Assembly (NCBI GenBank): GCA_001642005.1
Contig: LWCA01000358.1
Location: 1 to 30,950 of the forward strand
DNA length: 30,950 bases
Direction: 5' to 3'
From: Intoshia linei
Taxonomy: Eukaryota > Orthonectida > Rhopaluridae
Part shown: piece after piece, positions 12,856 through 24,793 of the stretch
How positions within the stretch are numbered: the stretch's first letter is position 1
Layout of the letters: every line of letters begins with the position of its first letter
Position numbers and translations under genes: made by a program
Notes under the pieces: generated by a model
Told to the model about the DNA's origin: nothing
What the model saw: the letters and a program-made list of their open reading frames with translations, nothing else
Database searches by the model: none

Positions 12856-14701
12856 TCTTTAATATTTTCCGGTATATTTTAGTTTTTAGGGTATTTATCC
12901 ACTTTCACGGAATACTGAAATAAAATGAATTATTACTTACAATTTTAAATGTAATTTTCAATTATCCTACAATTCAAATTTTAATTTATCAAAATGACTT
13001 AATGTGACACGTGTGAAGCATGCGCAATATGTAACAAGCCTGGATTAATCAATTTTATTGAAATAAGCTTCTTGTAGTAGATTCCACCAAAAATAAAATA
13101 ATCTTACATTAAAAATATTTTGACAGTTGAGAAAATGTACATGTTAGCCATTCTCTGTCATAAATTATAAAAAACGATAAATTTAAATTATATTCTACTG
13201 TTTCTTTATACGGTGTTTGTTAGTTTGTTTATATTTTCTGGATATTACAAAATTATTATAGAAAATTTAATATTAAGGCTTTATTAAGATATTGTGACGT
13301 AAAAAAATAAAATATACTATATTTTAAAATACATTCTCAAGAGGAATGAATTATAAGTACCCCAATGTTGACTAAAAGAGTAATAAAGTACTTAGTTATG
13401 TTCAGAAAATTAAACTGTATCGAATATACAATTTAAATACAACGTAAAAATAGTGCGATTAGAATTTAAATACATGAGTTAATGATTAAAATATATAATT
13501 ATTTGTGTTAATTAAAATTATCATAAATATTTAATTAATTTAAGTGTTAATTTATTAGAAAATAAAGGTGAAGCACCGTTTTGTGGTTATAATTTAAAAT
13601 TTATTAATACCATAAATGTATAACGTAAATAATAAGTTCAATTCGTAACGCCGTAACATTTTATGCGTATTTTGAACCGAATTTATAGTGTAATAGTAAG
13701 GATAGATTTTTTTGAATTTCGGAAATATCTGTTAACTACGTTCTTATCTCACTATTCAGTCTATAAAAAACCTCAATTAATTAAATATTCACAAGAATCA
13801 TCAAAAAACAGATGTTTAAATAATATCATATTTCTTGCGCGTAACGTCGTAACGGTTTTTAACTGTAAATATATGCTTTAGTATTTACTTATATGTAAAG
13901 TAGATCAAATAATCATGTTGCACGCTGTCATACACACGTTTTAAGTCTATTCATGAGTATGAATCTTGGATATTATTTCCTGTAGGTCATTTAAATGGAA
14001 ATATTTATATCTTATTGATTAGAGAATGGCTCATGTATAGATAATAATACTAATAATTATAAATGGTGCTAGCAGAATACGAAAACTATTCAACAGATCA
14101 CTCCTTTCCGACCTGCTTTACATCCAAGTTCTTAGACTGTCAAAATTCCGTTTTTTTTGGAATTTATTTTTTGTTATGATAATTTCGGTACATAAATAAA
14201 CAAAGAAATCAGTAAATTGTTAGTTCAAATATTAATTAAATAAATTTGGCATTATTCTTTGTTATACAACTTTCACATTTATATTGCATCATTAAATATT
14301 TATAGCTGAAAATTAGATTTAGAACAATGTTTCCAAAAGGATCTAAGGTTAAAAGGTTAAAGAGTACTGATCATAGTAAAGTCCAATAATTAAAAAAAAT
14401 ATAATTCTAGTATAAATTTCAATCTCAAAATTCTTTTATCTTTAATGTCAGGAAATTATATCAATATTATAATGATAACCAAAATGATGCAATTATTATC
14501 AAATTTTACTGATAGATTTGAAAAAATGAAATGAAGGATATATAAACATCCTATAACTATTGGGTACAATTAAATCATGCAATTTTTCTATATAAACTTT
14601 GGATAGTAAATACGATATTTTTATAGTATTTACTTTACAAATGTACTATCACAACAGTATGAATTATATTTAACGTATACTAAATATTAAGTCTTTAAAA
14701 C

Positions 14702-17700
14702 ATGGAAAATAGAAAATTGGATAACGTAGAAAAATTTAGAACGGTACGACATCGCAAGTTCAATGTGTATAATTACACATATATGAACATTAAAGATAAA
14801 CCGGAAGATGAGTGGAACACAAATTTTGATACTGATGTGATTTCGAGAAAGTATAATACAATGAACAAGGCAAAGTTCAATACCATGACTCAACCCAATA
14901 AATCACTGCGAAATGACGCATTATTTATTACAAAAGATGATAAATACAACACAATGACTAAAAATAAGGATAATGTGAAACATGAAAAACAAAACAGCAT
15001 TGTTTCAATCTCAAAAACATCATATAAAAGCATTGAAAACGAGCAGGAGGATTCACTTGACAGTGAAAGTAAATAATTCCTATTATTAATCATAAGATCA
15101 ATATAAAACTGAGTGAAATTAAATTAATATTTTAAACAATATTATAGTATTTATATCAATCTAGCCGGAATTCCAACAATGTCATCTCTGAAGGCAATTC
15201 ATATGAAAACGCCACGACAAGCTTTAAAAGTCACGGTGCCTTATGCGTTATCGATAAGGAAGTTTGATTCTACTCATTATTGCAATACTGACGTATCAAA
15301 CATTTTTTTTAATTAACCAAATTTATAGAAATACAATTATCAAATCCTTTTATACATGATTAAAAAGTATCGATCACCGTACATTTCCAAAATTAAAAAT
15401 AGTTTTTGCTCATTTTATTATCAATTAGGAATTCATTTTGAAAAAATTAACAAATATTATGATAATTATTTTTTTGTTTTCTTATATTTATATACCTTTA
15501 TATCACTGTTTAGCATTTAGCGCAACTTCTTCAAGTCAATTTAAACACATATTTTCATACTACTGTGGAATTAATCAGTAAAAGGTTGAACAATTTGTAT
15601 AAATATCACATCAGATATCATGATCAATTGATAAATGTCATATATTCAGTTGATTTTTCTAATTATGACGATATCAAAAATATACCTCTTAAAAATATGG
15701 TTAGAAATTTGAAAATTTGATAATTGTAAATTATATATTAATTAATGTACCCGTATAAACATTTATCGTTTCATTAATTTTCTTAAATGTTTATACACAA
15801 ATTTAATTTTTGGCAGTTTTTTATTGGAGTCATTTTTAAACATTTTTACAGGTAAGATTTCATTATTTCTATAATTACTACAACAATTATTTAAATTTTG
15901 GTGTTTTTTTGTTGGCGCCATTTTAAAATATCTTTACACAGGTAATATTTCATTAATTTCCATAATTACTATCACAATTATTCAAATTTAGTATTTTTTT
16001 ATTGGCGCCATATTTAAAAATTTTTTTAAAGGGTAATATTTCATTAATTTCTATAATTACTATCGGAATTATTTAAATTTGATACTTATTTTGTGGCGCC
16101 AATTTTAACCTTTTTTTATACAGGTAATATTTCAATATTTTTGAAAAAAAAATTTACTGATCTCAAAATTAATTTTTAATCTAGACTGAAAGATATATTG
16201 AATACATTATTTATTATATGATTAAAACCGACGATATTGCAAAATATTTATGGGATAAGAAATGCTATCATGATACTGAGAGCGAAAATATCAATAAATT
16301 GAAGGGTATGAAAACAATAATGTTAATTTAGTTATAATGTAGATATTACTTTATTTCCATTGAAAATACTGGACGCTTTTCTTGATAGTTATAACGTATA
16401 TTTATTTATATTTTATTGTTATATTTAATTATTATTTTGTTATTAGTTTTTTTTATCAATTATTTCTCTCAATTCTATATACTACGATATTTTTCAAACA
16501 GTTCGTTTTCAATTTTTCAAATATATTCAATTTTGGATGGTTATATTATACTTTGAATAAAATAATACATTTTACAGATACCTTCTGAAAATTATATAAT
16601 CAAATCTACTATAGCTTTGGAAAAAATGAGTTATGGTCGCAAAAAATTGCGATTTATTTTGATGACAAAGGAGGAACTTATTTGCTACTCTCTTAGAATT
16701 GTACCATTGAGGTAATTAATAACATAATAAGTGATAAAATTCAAGGATAAATAAATAATAATATAGCATTTATCAATCTTTTTTCTTTTGGGCACACTTG
16801 AAGTAATTAAAAAATTTTACATTGATTGGGTGAATATAAGATTTTCTGGGTCGCACACGTGCGCCAGGGCGTACCGGTTAAGAAACAATATAATTATGTA
16901 CTTAAATAATATTGCTCGGACTACATGACATCCAATTTTTTTAGATATAAATGAAATAGTTAGTCCCAGGGTTATATCATCTATAGGTCATATATATAAA
17001 TCAGTTTCTCGGTTCTTGGTTTTAAAAAACTAGTAAATTTTATATGGTTTCCTTATTCTATTGCAATAGTTAATTAAATATTTAGAACCAACAATATTGT
17101 GAGTTCCATAAACAAAGAGTGGATTATTCCATACAGCACCATACAACATTGTGATATACAACAAGGAGAAAGTAATTAAAGTTAGTATGTAAATAAAAAA
17201 TTTGAATAATTTAGAAGATGTACAGTTAAATTATAAACAAATCGAGCTAGTAAAGCAAAAATACATTGTATCTAAGCAAAAAAAGCAAGTAGGCTTTAGT
17301 GAATTTTAGCAAATATAGTGGCTTGGATGTGTTTTTTATTCGAGTTTAATTTTAAAGTAAAAAAATAATTTTTGAAGCATATCCCTAGTAATTTTGAAAC
17401 TGAGGCGTAGGGCTCTGCTAAAGTTAATGTGAGAAACACTGTATTATACTATTGTTTATTCATTACGTTTCATCGAACCAAGTTTTACAGTATTATTTTG
17501 ATACAATCGGGGAAATCAAAGAAAATAGGAAATGAAAGTTTAAAAAATCAACCATATACTATTTTTAGTGTTAATAAATAGTTATTTAAAGCATATTTAT
17601 GAAACTTGATGGAACTATATTTTACATGTTATATTATAAATTATAAGTAATAAAAATTTAGGAAAATTGCTCACCATTATCTAAATTTGTAAATTTTTAT

Positions 17701-20700
17701 TTTAATATTCTAAATTAAAGTAAATGTGGTGTAATTATATCATTACTGACTTAAATTATTATAGAAAAATAATTTACTTTTTGAAATGTTCTCCAATAAC
17801 ATAATCATTAAATCAAAAATCAAAAAAAGTTCTCATGTAATTGCATTCAATACATATAGAGAATCTTGCAAATGGCAACAATCAATAAATGAAATAATTA
17901 AAAATCGTAATATTATATAAATTCAATATACTTCTGTAAGTATTTGATCATTGGTTAAAATTTAAAACTTTTATAATGCTACCTGAAATAAAAGGTACCG
18001 TATATATGTAATTTGTAAACTTTTCTATAATTATAATCTATAATGATCATTTTAAACAGCCATTTAATAATACATTATTACGTATTCAATTATTAAAACA
18101 ATGTGACATGTAAGATTAATTTGAAATCAGTAATTTGCTGTAAAGCTATCTATTGAAATATTATAATCTATTTTATTTAAGTAATTGAATTATCATTTAC
18201 ATCATAACCTCTAGTTAACATCAGAGAACTCATGAATCATAAATTGATGTAAAATTTTAGAAACAGATGAAGACATTTCATTATGTAAAACATCAAATTC
18301 ACTGTTCTTTTACATTCAGGTATAATTACATTTACATTTTATTTTAATGATATCAAAAGAATGAACTCATCAATTCGACAATTTATCACATCCTGAAACG
18401 TTATTTTTCTTCATTTTCTTATATACTATGATATTAATAGTGTAGAGATTATAATACTATATACTTATTAATTATATATTAATAATATTCATATTCATTG
18501 TATGATTATTACTTACTACTATTGATTATGATTTACAACATTACTTATTGCTGTTATCATTTTTAATTTAGCTGATAATAAACAAGCTAAATATGGATGT
18601 ATGTCTTTATATATCCAAAACATTGAAATTATAGAGCCAGTAGAAATTAAACCAAGTAATTATAGTTATTTAATAATTAAAAATTTTAGTTTATTGTCAT
18701 ATAGAAGAAACTAGTCTATTATTAAAATCTACTGTTATGGTGGTACCCATCGACAACTTCACGTTACCTTTAACGGTATTAATTAAATTAAATATTAATC
18801 GGTTAATTTAAAATAAACATTAAATTTTCTGATTAATTAATTATGTTGATTTTATAGTTTTTACTACATCTTGATTCGCTCCCCCTTTTAAATTTATATA
18901 AAAAAATGTATACTTTTGTATACACGATACTAACAACAAAAAATACTACGTCCGTTATTTTATAAGTATAATTTACCCTTTTTTATTTTTAATTGATCAC
19001 CATTTAATTAATGAAATTCAAATTTAATGTTGTATTGAAACCCTATCTACACTTAAATTTTTAAAATATTTTCAATTTTTTATTATTAATATTTTCTATA
19101 ATACAATTTTCCAAAACTGTAATTAAATCTGCAACATTTTTTTTAGATTTCTCGCGTGACTCACTAAGGCGAACAGTGTATTAAAGTCAGTATTAAGGTT
19201 CATTCGTTTTTTGTCGAATTCAAATTAGGGTTTTTCCCAAAAAATAAATGTAAAAACCTCTCCAAAATGTGTAATTTACACTAATTTTATTACATATTAA
19301 CAATAATACTAATTCTAATTATTATAATGTTGCAATATTCATAATTTAGATTAATATAGGATGTAACAGTACCTGCCATATCACTTTTCGAAACCAATTT
19401 AAAGATCAGAATTTAGATGACGTCGTCAATATTGAGGTTAATATATTTATTTAAATACTAGAAAGATGTAACACGGTCTAAAAAAATTTAAGATACATTT
19501 TTCTTTATCTTATATATTTTTAACTATATTAACTATATAACTTATACTTATAACTTTTTAACTCTAACCGCTTGCCTATTGATTCTAATGAAACGATACA
19601 GAAATTGAACCAAAGCTGGATGGACCAGTGTCAAGCCTACAGTACCGGGGCTTCGACAAAATTTTTGCAAAAATAGGCCTCATTTATCCAAATTGTAGTT
19701 AAAAAATTATATTCTTGAATATCAACTATTTGGTGTGTTAAATATAAAATGTCATGTCAAGAACCTTATAGAGGTGGCTAGGGACTATATTATACTACGA
19801 TCGTTTGCAAAAAAGGTTTTAGGTATTCCGTTTTCATTTTCGGTAGCTTGGTAGTTGCGGCTCTTGCTGGTACGTGCTTATCATTAATGCCGTTGAATAA
19901 ACCGAAAACCGATTACAAGATCTTACTAAGATTATAATTGTAAAATTTGGTATATACAAATAATAATGTATGTATTAGGGTGTACTTTTTTAAAGAACAC
20001 AAAGTATATTTCCATTTATGTGTGTTTTTCTGTATTGATCACGACTAAACAAAAATAAATACGTTTAATTGAAATTTTCTCCGCCTATTTTTTAAAACGC
20101 ATATGATATTTATTATTTTAGAAATTTGAACTGTTAACTTATAATTTATCATCCATTCGTTAAAATTTATATTAATTTGAATTAATAAAAGTAGACACCA
20201 AAATAATATAAAATGATTCAATGCTAATAAAATGGTGCGATTGAACTTTCCTTATTCATGTATTGATCATGATGGGAACCCTCCATTCCTAAATTTCTTT
20301 ATCTGAATAATATAATGTGATACATTATATTATTTTTATATATTCTCGGTAAACTGCGATTTACTATTACTATGTTATATATTTAAATACATAATAGGTA
20401 CATAAAATATATAATAATATCAATGGCTAGTACTGGTTCACATATTTACCGCCAGTGTTCACTTTAAGGCTTCTACTCTTAGGGCACCCGATTTTTTTTT
20501 ATATACGCCGCCATAATATCTGCAGCACTAAGATTTTTTCTACTGGACACTGGAAAATTTTACAGGGTACACTTGATACTATAACAACATAATTTAATAA
20601 AAATTATGTTCTTTATTAAAAAATTATTAAAATAATTTTAAAATTCAAAAAGATTGTAATTTTTAGAGCAAATTAATTAAACTAAACAAACAGTTTAATT

Positions 20701-23603
20701 AACCCGTTGACTAAATTGTTACTTTGAATAAGTTATAGTAACACCATCACATATATACATCACATATGGTCACACCCTAGTACACATTTATACATTTATA
20801 TAATATTTATAAATGTTTTCATTTTACCCACCAAGTGACAATAATAAAATTTTTCGTCCCAGCTCAGTGTTCTGGGTTGATATTATATTTATAATCAAAA
20901 TATAGATAAACACGGCTAAACTAAAATCAAATGTTTGCTCCAACTTAACTATTAGACATGGAAAATATGTAATAAAATCAATTTTTTTAATAATGTAATA
21001 CATTATAATGTATAAATTAATAGTAATTATTAATAATATATGTTAGTTATATAAGCATCAACCTTTTTAAGATGGGAAACCAAGTTTGAGAACGGCTTTT
21101 GTAAATGGCATATAAGTTATGACCGTAGTTCTGAAATATGCTACATACTGCTTTGAATCTTAAATGCATTTTTTTATTCATGTTTGTCTTTGAAATGTAA
21201 TACATTTGAGAAAAACTTATTTATTTTATTAAAATATAATCAACGTTAAAATGTGATAATCTCATTAATTTATTTACATTCAAATTATTATTACACGTAT
21301 TAATTACATTTATAATTATAATTAATACAAATGGAATATTGAGTATAATCTTTTATGTACTGTCAAACTCCTTCAATTTGTAGTCAATGGTTTGTTAAAA
21401 GGTGAGATCAACCCCAAATGGGTACCATAAATAAATATAAAAGGTAATACTATTAAATAAATTTGATTTTTAATAAAAATGTAAACGTATTTAATTAATA
21501 TGTATTTTTATGAAAATATTAAAAGTAATGTGCCCAGTGGTACTTAAAAACTAAATTTTAATGAAAATTTTTCACCATTGAATGTCTTAAATAGTTTTGA
21601 CATTAAGTTACGATTATTTCATATTCCAAAACACCCTAGTGAACAGTTACTAATAATATAAAATATATTAAACTTTTTTTCAAATTTTAAGGAATTCACA
21701 TTGATGGAGTTTGATTGTAACTCAATTTAATAGATGAAAATTGATTCCTTGCAACAGTTTATCATCTATAAAAATAATCCAGAGAAAGAAATTGAACCTG
21801 GATATTTATATTTTGGTCAAGAAATTGATGATCCAAACGTGTAATATTATTTTTATGATGGACTTGTTAATTATTTCGATTTTAAATTTTAATGCAAGGT
21901 CCTAAAAATATTTTGTCCATCAGTGCAAAAATAGGTGTTGACTCCAACGAGTATTACATTAATAGACTATTATTAGTTAAGAAATTATGCTAAAACTTAA
22001 AATATATAATTTTATGTTGAAATCACCAAAAAAATCCATAATATAATAATGGAAATAACTTGACGTGAAATACTATTTAAATTTATTGTTTTAATTCAGA
22101 AATTTCAGATAATAAACTCCGAAATTGATTTTTAATTTAAAAATCACTACCCATTGTGACCCTTAAAAATTATTTCAAAATTTAAAAAGTTAAAAATATT
22201 TTCTACGTATAAAATACGGCCACACTACTAGAAATGGCTAAGTGTAATTATTAAGACACGCATAATGAAATATTAATTAACCATCCTGATTTACTTTTAA
22301 AAATTTCAATTTAGAAGTATTTTCGTTTTCAATCACATAATAAATCTAATAGATAAATTTGGTAAATAATGGAAAAATAGGTTATACATTATTTATAGGT
22401 TTACTTACTGTAGGTGTATATCGTATACCCGGATCTCAGACCAGTATCGATGATTTGAAAAAAATAGCAAATACGGGTACATTTTATAAATATAAAATAT
22501 TATAATTTTATTATTTTTATTATTATAAATTTTATAAAAATAGATAATTAATTTTAAATAAATAATGTTTGCAATATAAAATTCATTTGACAGATATAAT
22601 CAAATTTTTAAACGATATATCTCAATGCGATGTCACTATTGTAGCCTCATTACTTAAATTGTACCTTAGAGAACTAAAAACTGCTCTAATTATACCGTCA
22701 ATTGAACTACAATTTATAAAATTAATAAGTAATTTTAAAATGAAATATAATTAATCCAAAAATATTTTAGATGATAAAGAAATGAATAATAAAGAAAAAC
22801 TAAATAATATTTTCACACAAATGAGTGAAAACAAAAAAGCCATTTTAAAAAAATTAATGATTCATTTATCAAAGTACTTTTTTAATTTATATTTACATTA
22901 CGTACATTAGTGGAATTACTTTAATGGAGGGTTGCCAAGTATGTCCAAATAAATTAAATGACTTGTGTATTACAATATATATAGTATATATTATACATAT
23001 TGTATACCCATTTTAAATTTTACAATTAACAGATACGTAAATGTTGAGTGATTGCAGGCCTCGGTAGGATCTAATTTATTTTAATTATTATTAATAATTT
23101 TGAATTGTAAGTAGTGATTTGATTCAATTGTTTAACCGTTAAGAAATTTTTTTTATAAAATATATTAGGAATGACTTAAATATTTTTGTAATTTTTAGTA
23201 TCATGATACAAGCCAAACCTTTTAAGTTCGAGGCAACTAGAATATGAGGAATAGGTCCCTTAAAAAAGTTTCAAAAATGATGCGTAGTGAAAAGCGTTTA
23301 AAACACAATACCAAAAATTGACTAACTTATAAGATATAACTAAAGGATTATTAGCAATCTTTGATAATTATTAACATTACAATATAATTTAATGATTCTT
23401 ACATTATTATTATATTTAGAGTGGTGTCAAACAAAAATGTAAATATGATGGGAATATCAAACATTGGACGAGTTTTTGGTCCCAATCTTTTTAATGAGGA
23501 TAAAGTTGAAAATTCTGTAAACTCGTTTAAAAACATGGCTTCAATGATGTTAATAAGAAATGCTATTGTTGAAAAAATTATCTATGCTTTCATGGAAGAA
23601 TGA
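14702..23603 (+). CDS. BCR/ABR: Bcr/Abr-like protein: DH-like, PH, C2, RhoGAP
   Basis: Predicted cytosolic Rho/Rac regulator. Eighteen exons give 728 residues: 14702-15068, 15165-15292, 15514-15699, 16185-16305, 16343-16395, 16578-16711, 17086-17171, 17215-17288, 17765-17906, 18572-18655, 18705-18775, 19350-19436, 21734-21840, 22315-22361, 22399-22476, 22594-22728, 22771-22873, 23420-23603. Domains: low-complexity N-terminus (1-165); degenerate DH (166-285); PH (about 286-430) with KKLRFILMTKEELICYS, the KEWIIPYSTI strand, the lysine-rich helix insert typical of Bcr and the CKWQQSINEI final helix; C2 (about 431-511) starting AKYGCMSLYIQN; RhoGAP (about 547-715) with arginine finger GVYRIPG (about R571), LLKLYLREL (about K610, R614) and GRVFGPNLF. 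Phases agree at every junction. Exon 2 is least certain: a second frame is also open there. The Bcr oligomerisation/kinase region is absent, as in Abr. AATAAA lies at 23610 and 23667. Confidence 0.85.
15762..16135 (+). repeat. Intronic tandem repeat of about 91 bp with AG|GT unit borders
   Basis: Inside the 485-nt intron 15700-16184. Unit starts (GTAAT/GTAAG) are at 15852, 15942, 16033 and 16124, periods 90, 91 and 91; a diverged unit precedes the first. Each unit reads GTAATATTTCATTAATTTC, then TATAATTACTATC-CAATTATT, then TTGGCGCCA, then a T-rich tract ending TTTATACAG or similar. Unit ends and starts abut as CAG|GTAA at three of the four borders (the third is AAAGG|GTAAT). The unit therefore has the architecture of a complete short intron. 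The same unit occurs in the intron at 26877-27202. Confidence 0.85.
16790..16895. repeat. hAT-like end fragment in intron
   Basis: Within intron 16712-17085. The segment CGCACACGTGCGCCAGGGCG, followed by TACCGGTTAAGAAAC, is GC-richer than its surroundings and has the look of a hAT right end (inverse of GTTTCTTAACCGG). A related TTTCTTAACCGTCGGTCACC lies near 1812-1832. No partner end or target duplication was found. Confidence 0.35.
17395..17441. repeat. hAT-like right-end fragment in intron
   Basis: The segment GGCGTAGGGCTCTGCTAAAG followed by TTAATGTGAGAAACACTG ends in the inverse of CAGTGTTTCTCA, a common hAT terminus. The left end is missing from this 476-nt intron (17289-17764). Probably a truncated insertion. 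Confidence 0.4.
19640..19866. repeat. Dispersed repeat family R1, copy B
   Basis: Partner of the copy at 371-626, same orientation, about three quarters identical by eye, with several small insertions and deletions. It contains AGGCCTCATTTATCC, TTATATTCTTGAATATCA and TTTTCATTTTCGGTAGCTTG. Located in the largest intron of the Bcr/Abr-like gene. Confidence 0.6.
20452..20553. mobile_element. Tiny inverted-repeat element
   Basis: About 102 bp bounded by CCAGTGTTCACT and ACTGGACACTGG, imperfect inverse of each other (CCAGTGTYCA). The interior is comparatively GC-rich (AGGGCACCCG, ACGCCGCCATAA, CTGCAGCA). It lies in the 2.3-kb intron. Size and ends suit a miniature element or a remnant of a larger one; no target duplication is apparent. 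Confidence 0.4.
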
Positions 23604-23998
23604 ATGTAAAATAAATAGCACTAAATTATTTGTATAGTTAAAATTTACATTTATCTCTTATTACACAATAAAAATCTAAGTCATCCCCAGTAGCTATATA
23701 AGCAATATCGTGTAATAAAATAATAGGTCTAATAAAATAGTTTTATTTAAATTTTAATATCAGCAAGTTTTAATTAATAATTTTTAATTAAAATTAATCC
23801 TTAATTCACTCATATAAATTAATACCATATTTGTCAGTTATTTGAATCGGAATAAATAGCAATAGTAGGTTTAATGCAATGCTTCTCGTGGGGGTGACTG
23901 GTCAACCCAAGGGGTGAAACGAAAATTTAAATTATTGTAAGCGAATTTACAATTTTCAATATATTTCATTAAATAATCCAATTTAATATAACCTTATG

Positions 23999-24346
23999 AG
24001 AAAAAACTAAAATTTTACCAACCATTAAGAAAGAAATCCCTTTTTACCAATATTTTTTTAAAAATTCATTTTTACCAAAGTTTTAGAATAAAAACTATCC
24101 TATATGATTCCAAAAGAAAAAACCAAATTTTACCAACCCTTAAGGAAAAAAATCGCTTTTACCAATATTTTTATGAAAAATCCCATTTTACCAAATTTTT
24201 ACATCAATAATTCTTCTGACTGATTCTATAAGAAAAAACCTGGTTTAAAAATTTGAAAAATCTTTTTTTACTAATATTTTTTTGAAAAAACAATGATTAA
24301 TTTTTCGGTAAATAATTAATAATAATTTGACAACATAAAAAAGTTC
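23999..24346 (+). repeat. 116-bp tandem repeat, about three units
   Basis: Units begin AGAAAAAACY at 23999, 24115 and 24231, exactly 116 bp apart. Each contains an AAATTTTACCAACC block, a TTTTTACCAATATTTTT block and a CATTTTACCAAA block; the TTTTACCAA word recurs within the unit, so the unit itself may derive from a shorter repeat. The third unit is more diverged (CTGGTTTAAAAATTTG). No coding potential. Confidence 0.75.
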
Positions 24347-24569
24347 CATTAAAAACCAATTTGTTAATGCATTAGAGTGGAAGACATAAAAAAAGATATC
24401 AGTGACTGCCTTGATTTTGTATGTCTTTCGCTAAAATTTGAGAAACTGGGGCAAAGTCAAGAATGTAACTTTTTGATTAAAATATTTTAAATAGACATTG
24501 AATAAAATCTCATTTTAATTTTTCAATTTAAAGTAAAATGATATATTGCATTATGATGAGATGTATTGC

Positions 24570-24596
24570 CCACGGCCGCACGTTGTGCACCCCTGG
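24570..24596. mobile_element. hAT terminus abutting transposase remnant
   Basis: The sequence CACGGCCGCACGTTGTGCAC followed by CCCTG is the inverse of CAGGGGTGCACAACGTGCGG, a recognisable hAT end of the type whose tip continues into GCGGCC. It stops directly before the transposase C-terminal frame at 24599. That suggests a non-autonomous copy inserted into an older element, or a rearranged end. The matching left end was not found. Confidence 0.55.
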
Positions 24597-24598
24597 TC

Positions 24599-24793
24599 TG
24601 GCTAAAGCTATATTAAATATATTTTCATCTACATATTCTTGTGAATCGTTATTTTCCACATTTAAATAATGTCAAAAATCATAAAAGGAATAGACTTCAC
24701 GATGAAACCAGTTTGGCTTGTGTAGCGTTAAAATCAACAAGTTATGAACCTCCCATTGAAAAACTTGCAGTTCAATATTTTAAATCTAAATAA
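24599..24793 (+). pseudogene. hAT transposase C-terminal dimerisation fragment, frameshifted
   Basis: Reading starts LAKAILNIFSSTYSCESLFSTF, the hAT dimerisation signature (STYxCExxFS). One base further on, the adjacent frame continues NNVKNHKRNRLHDETSLACV, then ALKSTSYEPPIEKL, and stops at TAA 24793. A single-base shift near 24665 separates the two parts. The family pattern K--RNRL-DE-L is intact after the shift. No catalytic part is nearby, so this is an inactive remnant, likely related to the fragment at 12617-12855. Confidence 0.75.

Larger units (their letters stand above)
11801..14701. other. Intergenic region with element fragments
   Basis: No gene supported apart from the transposase remnant at 12617-12855. 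The left part (11980-12350) is made of interior and right-end pieces of the ATCCTTACTTATAT element, including a 53-bp tandem pair. From 12900 to 14700 the sequence is A/T-rich with only short open frames (for example 13663-13881) that show no similarity to anything I recognise. The last 100 bp should contain the promoter of the Bcr/Abr-like gene, but I see no distinctive motif. Confidence 0.5.
19437..21733 (+). other. 2.3-kb intron of the Bcr/Abr-like gene
   Basis: The largest intron in the window, between the C2 exons and the exon opening the RhoGAP region. It begins GTTAAT after AATATTGAG and ends TTTAATAG before ATGAAAATT; both flanking exons are phase 0. It holds repeat R1 copy B (19640-19866), a small inverted-repeat element (20452-20553) and otherwise A/T-rich sequence without coding signal. 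A short open stretch just before its end (21692-21728, after TTTTAAG) could be mistaken for an exon but cannot be joined in frame. Confidence 0.65.

Noticed and set aside
15165-15270. Second open frame over exon 2 of the Bcr/Abr-like gene (reading NSNNVISEGNSYENATTSF)
   Set aside because: It needs a phase-2 donor upstream that I cannot find, whereas the chosen frame fits the phase-1 donor at 15069. Kept as an uncertainty, not as a separate feature.
16382-16588. 68-residue open frame rich in Phe, Tyr and Ile
   Set aside because: It lies over the intron between exons 16343-16395 and 16578-16711 and has only A/T-rich composition.
21692-21733. Short open stretch after TTTTAAG, read as an extra C2 exon followed by a 17- or 25-nt intron
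   Set aside because: No combination of donor and phase continues into the next exon without a stop; direct joining of 19436 to 21734 is in phase.
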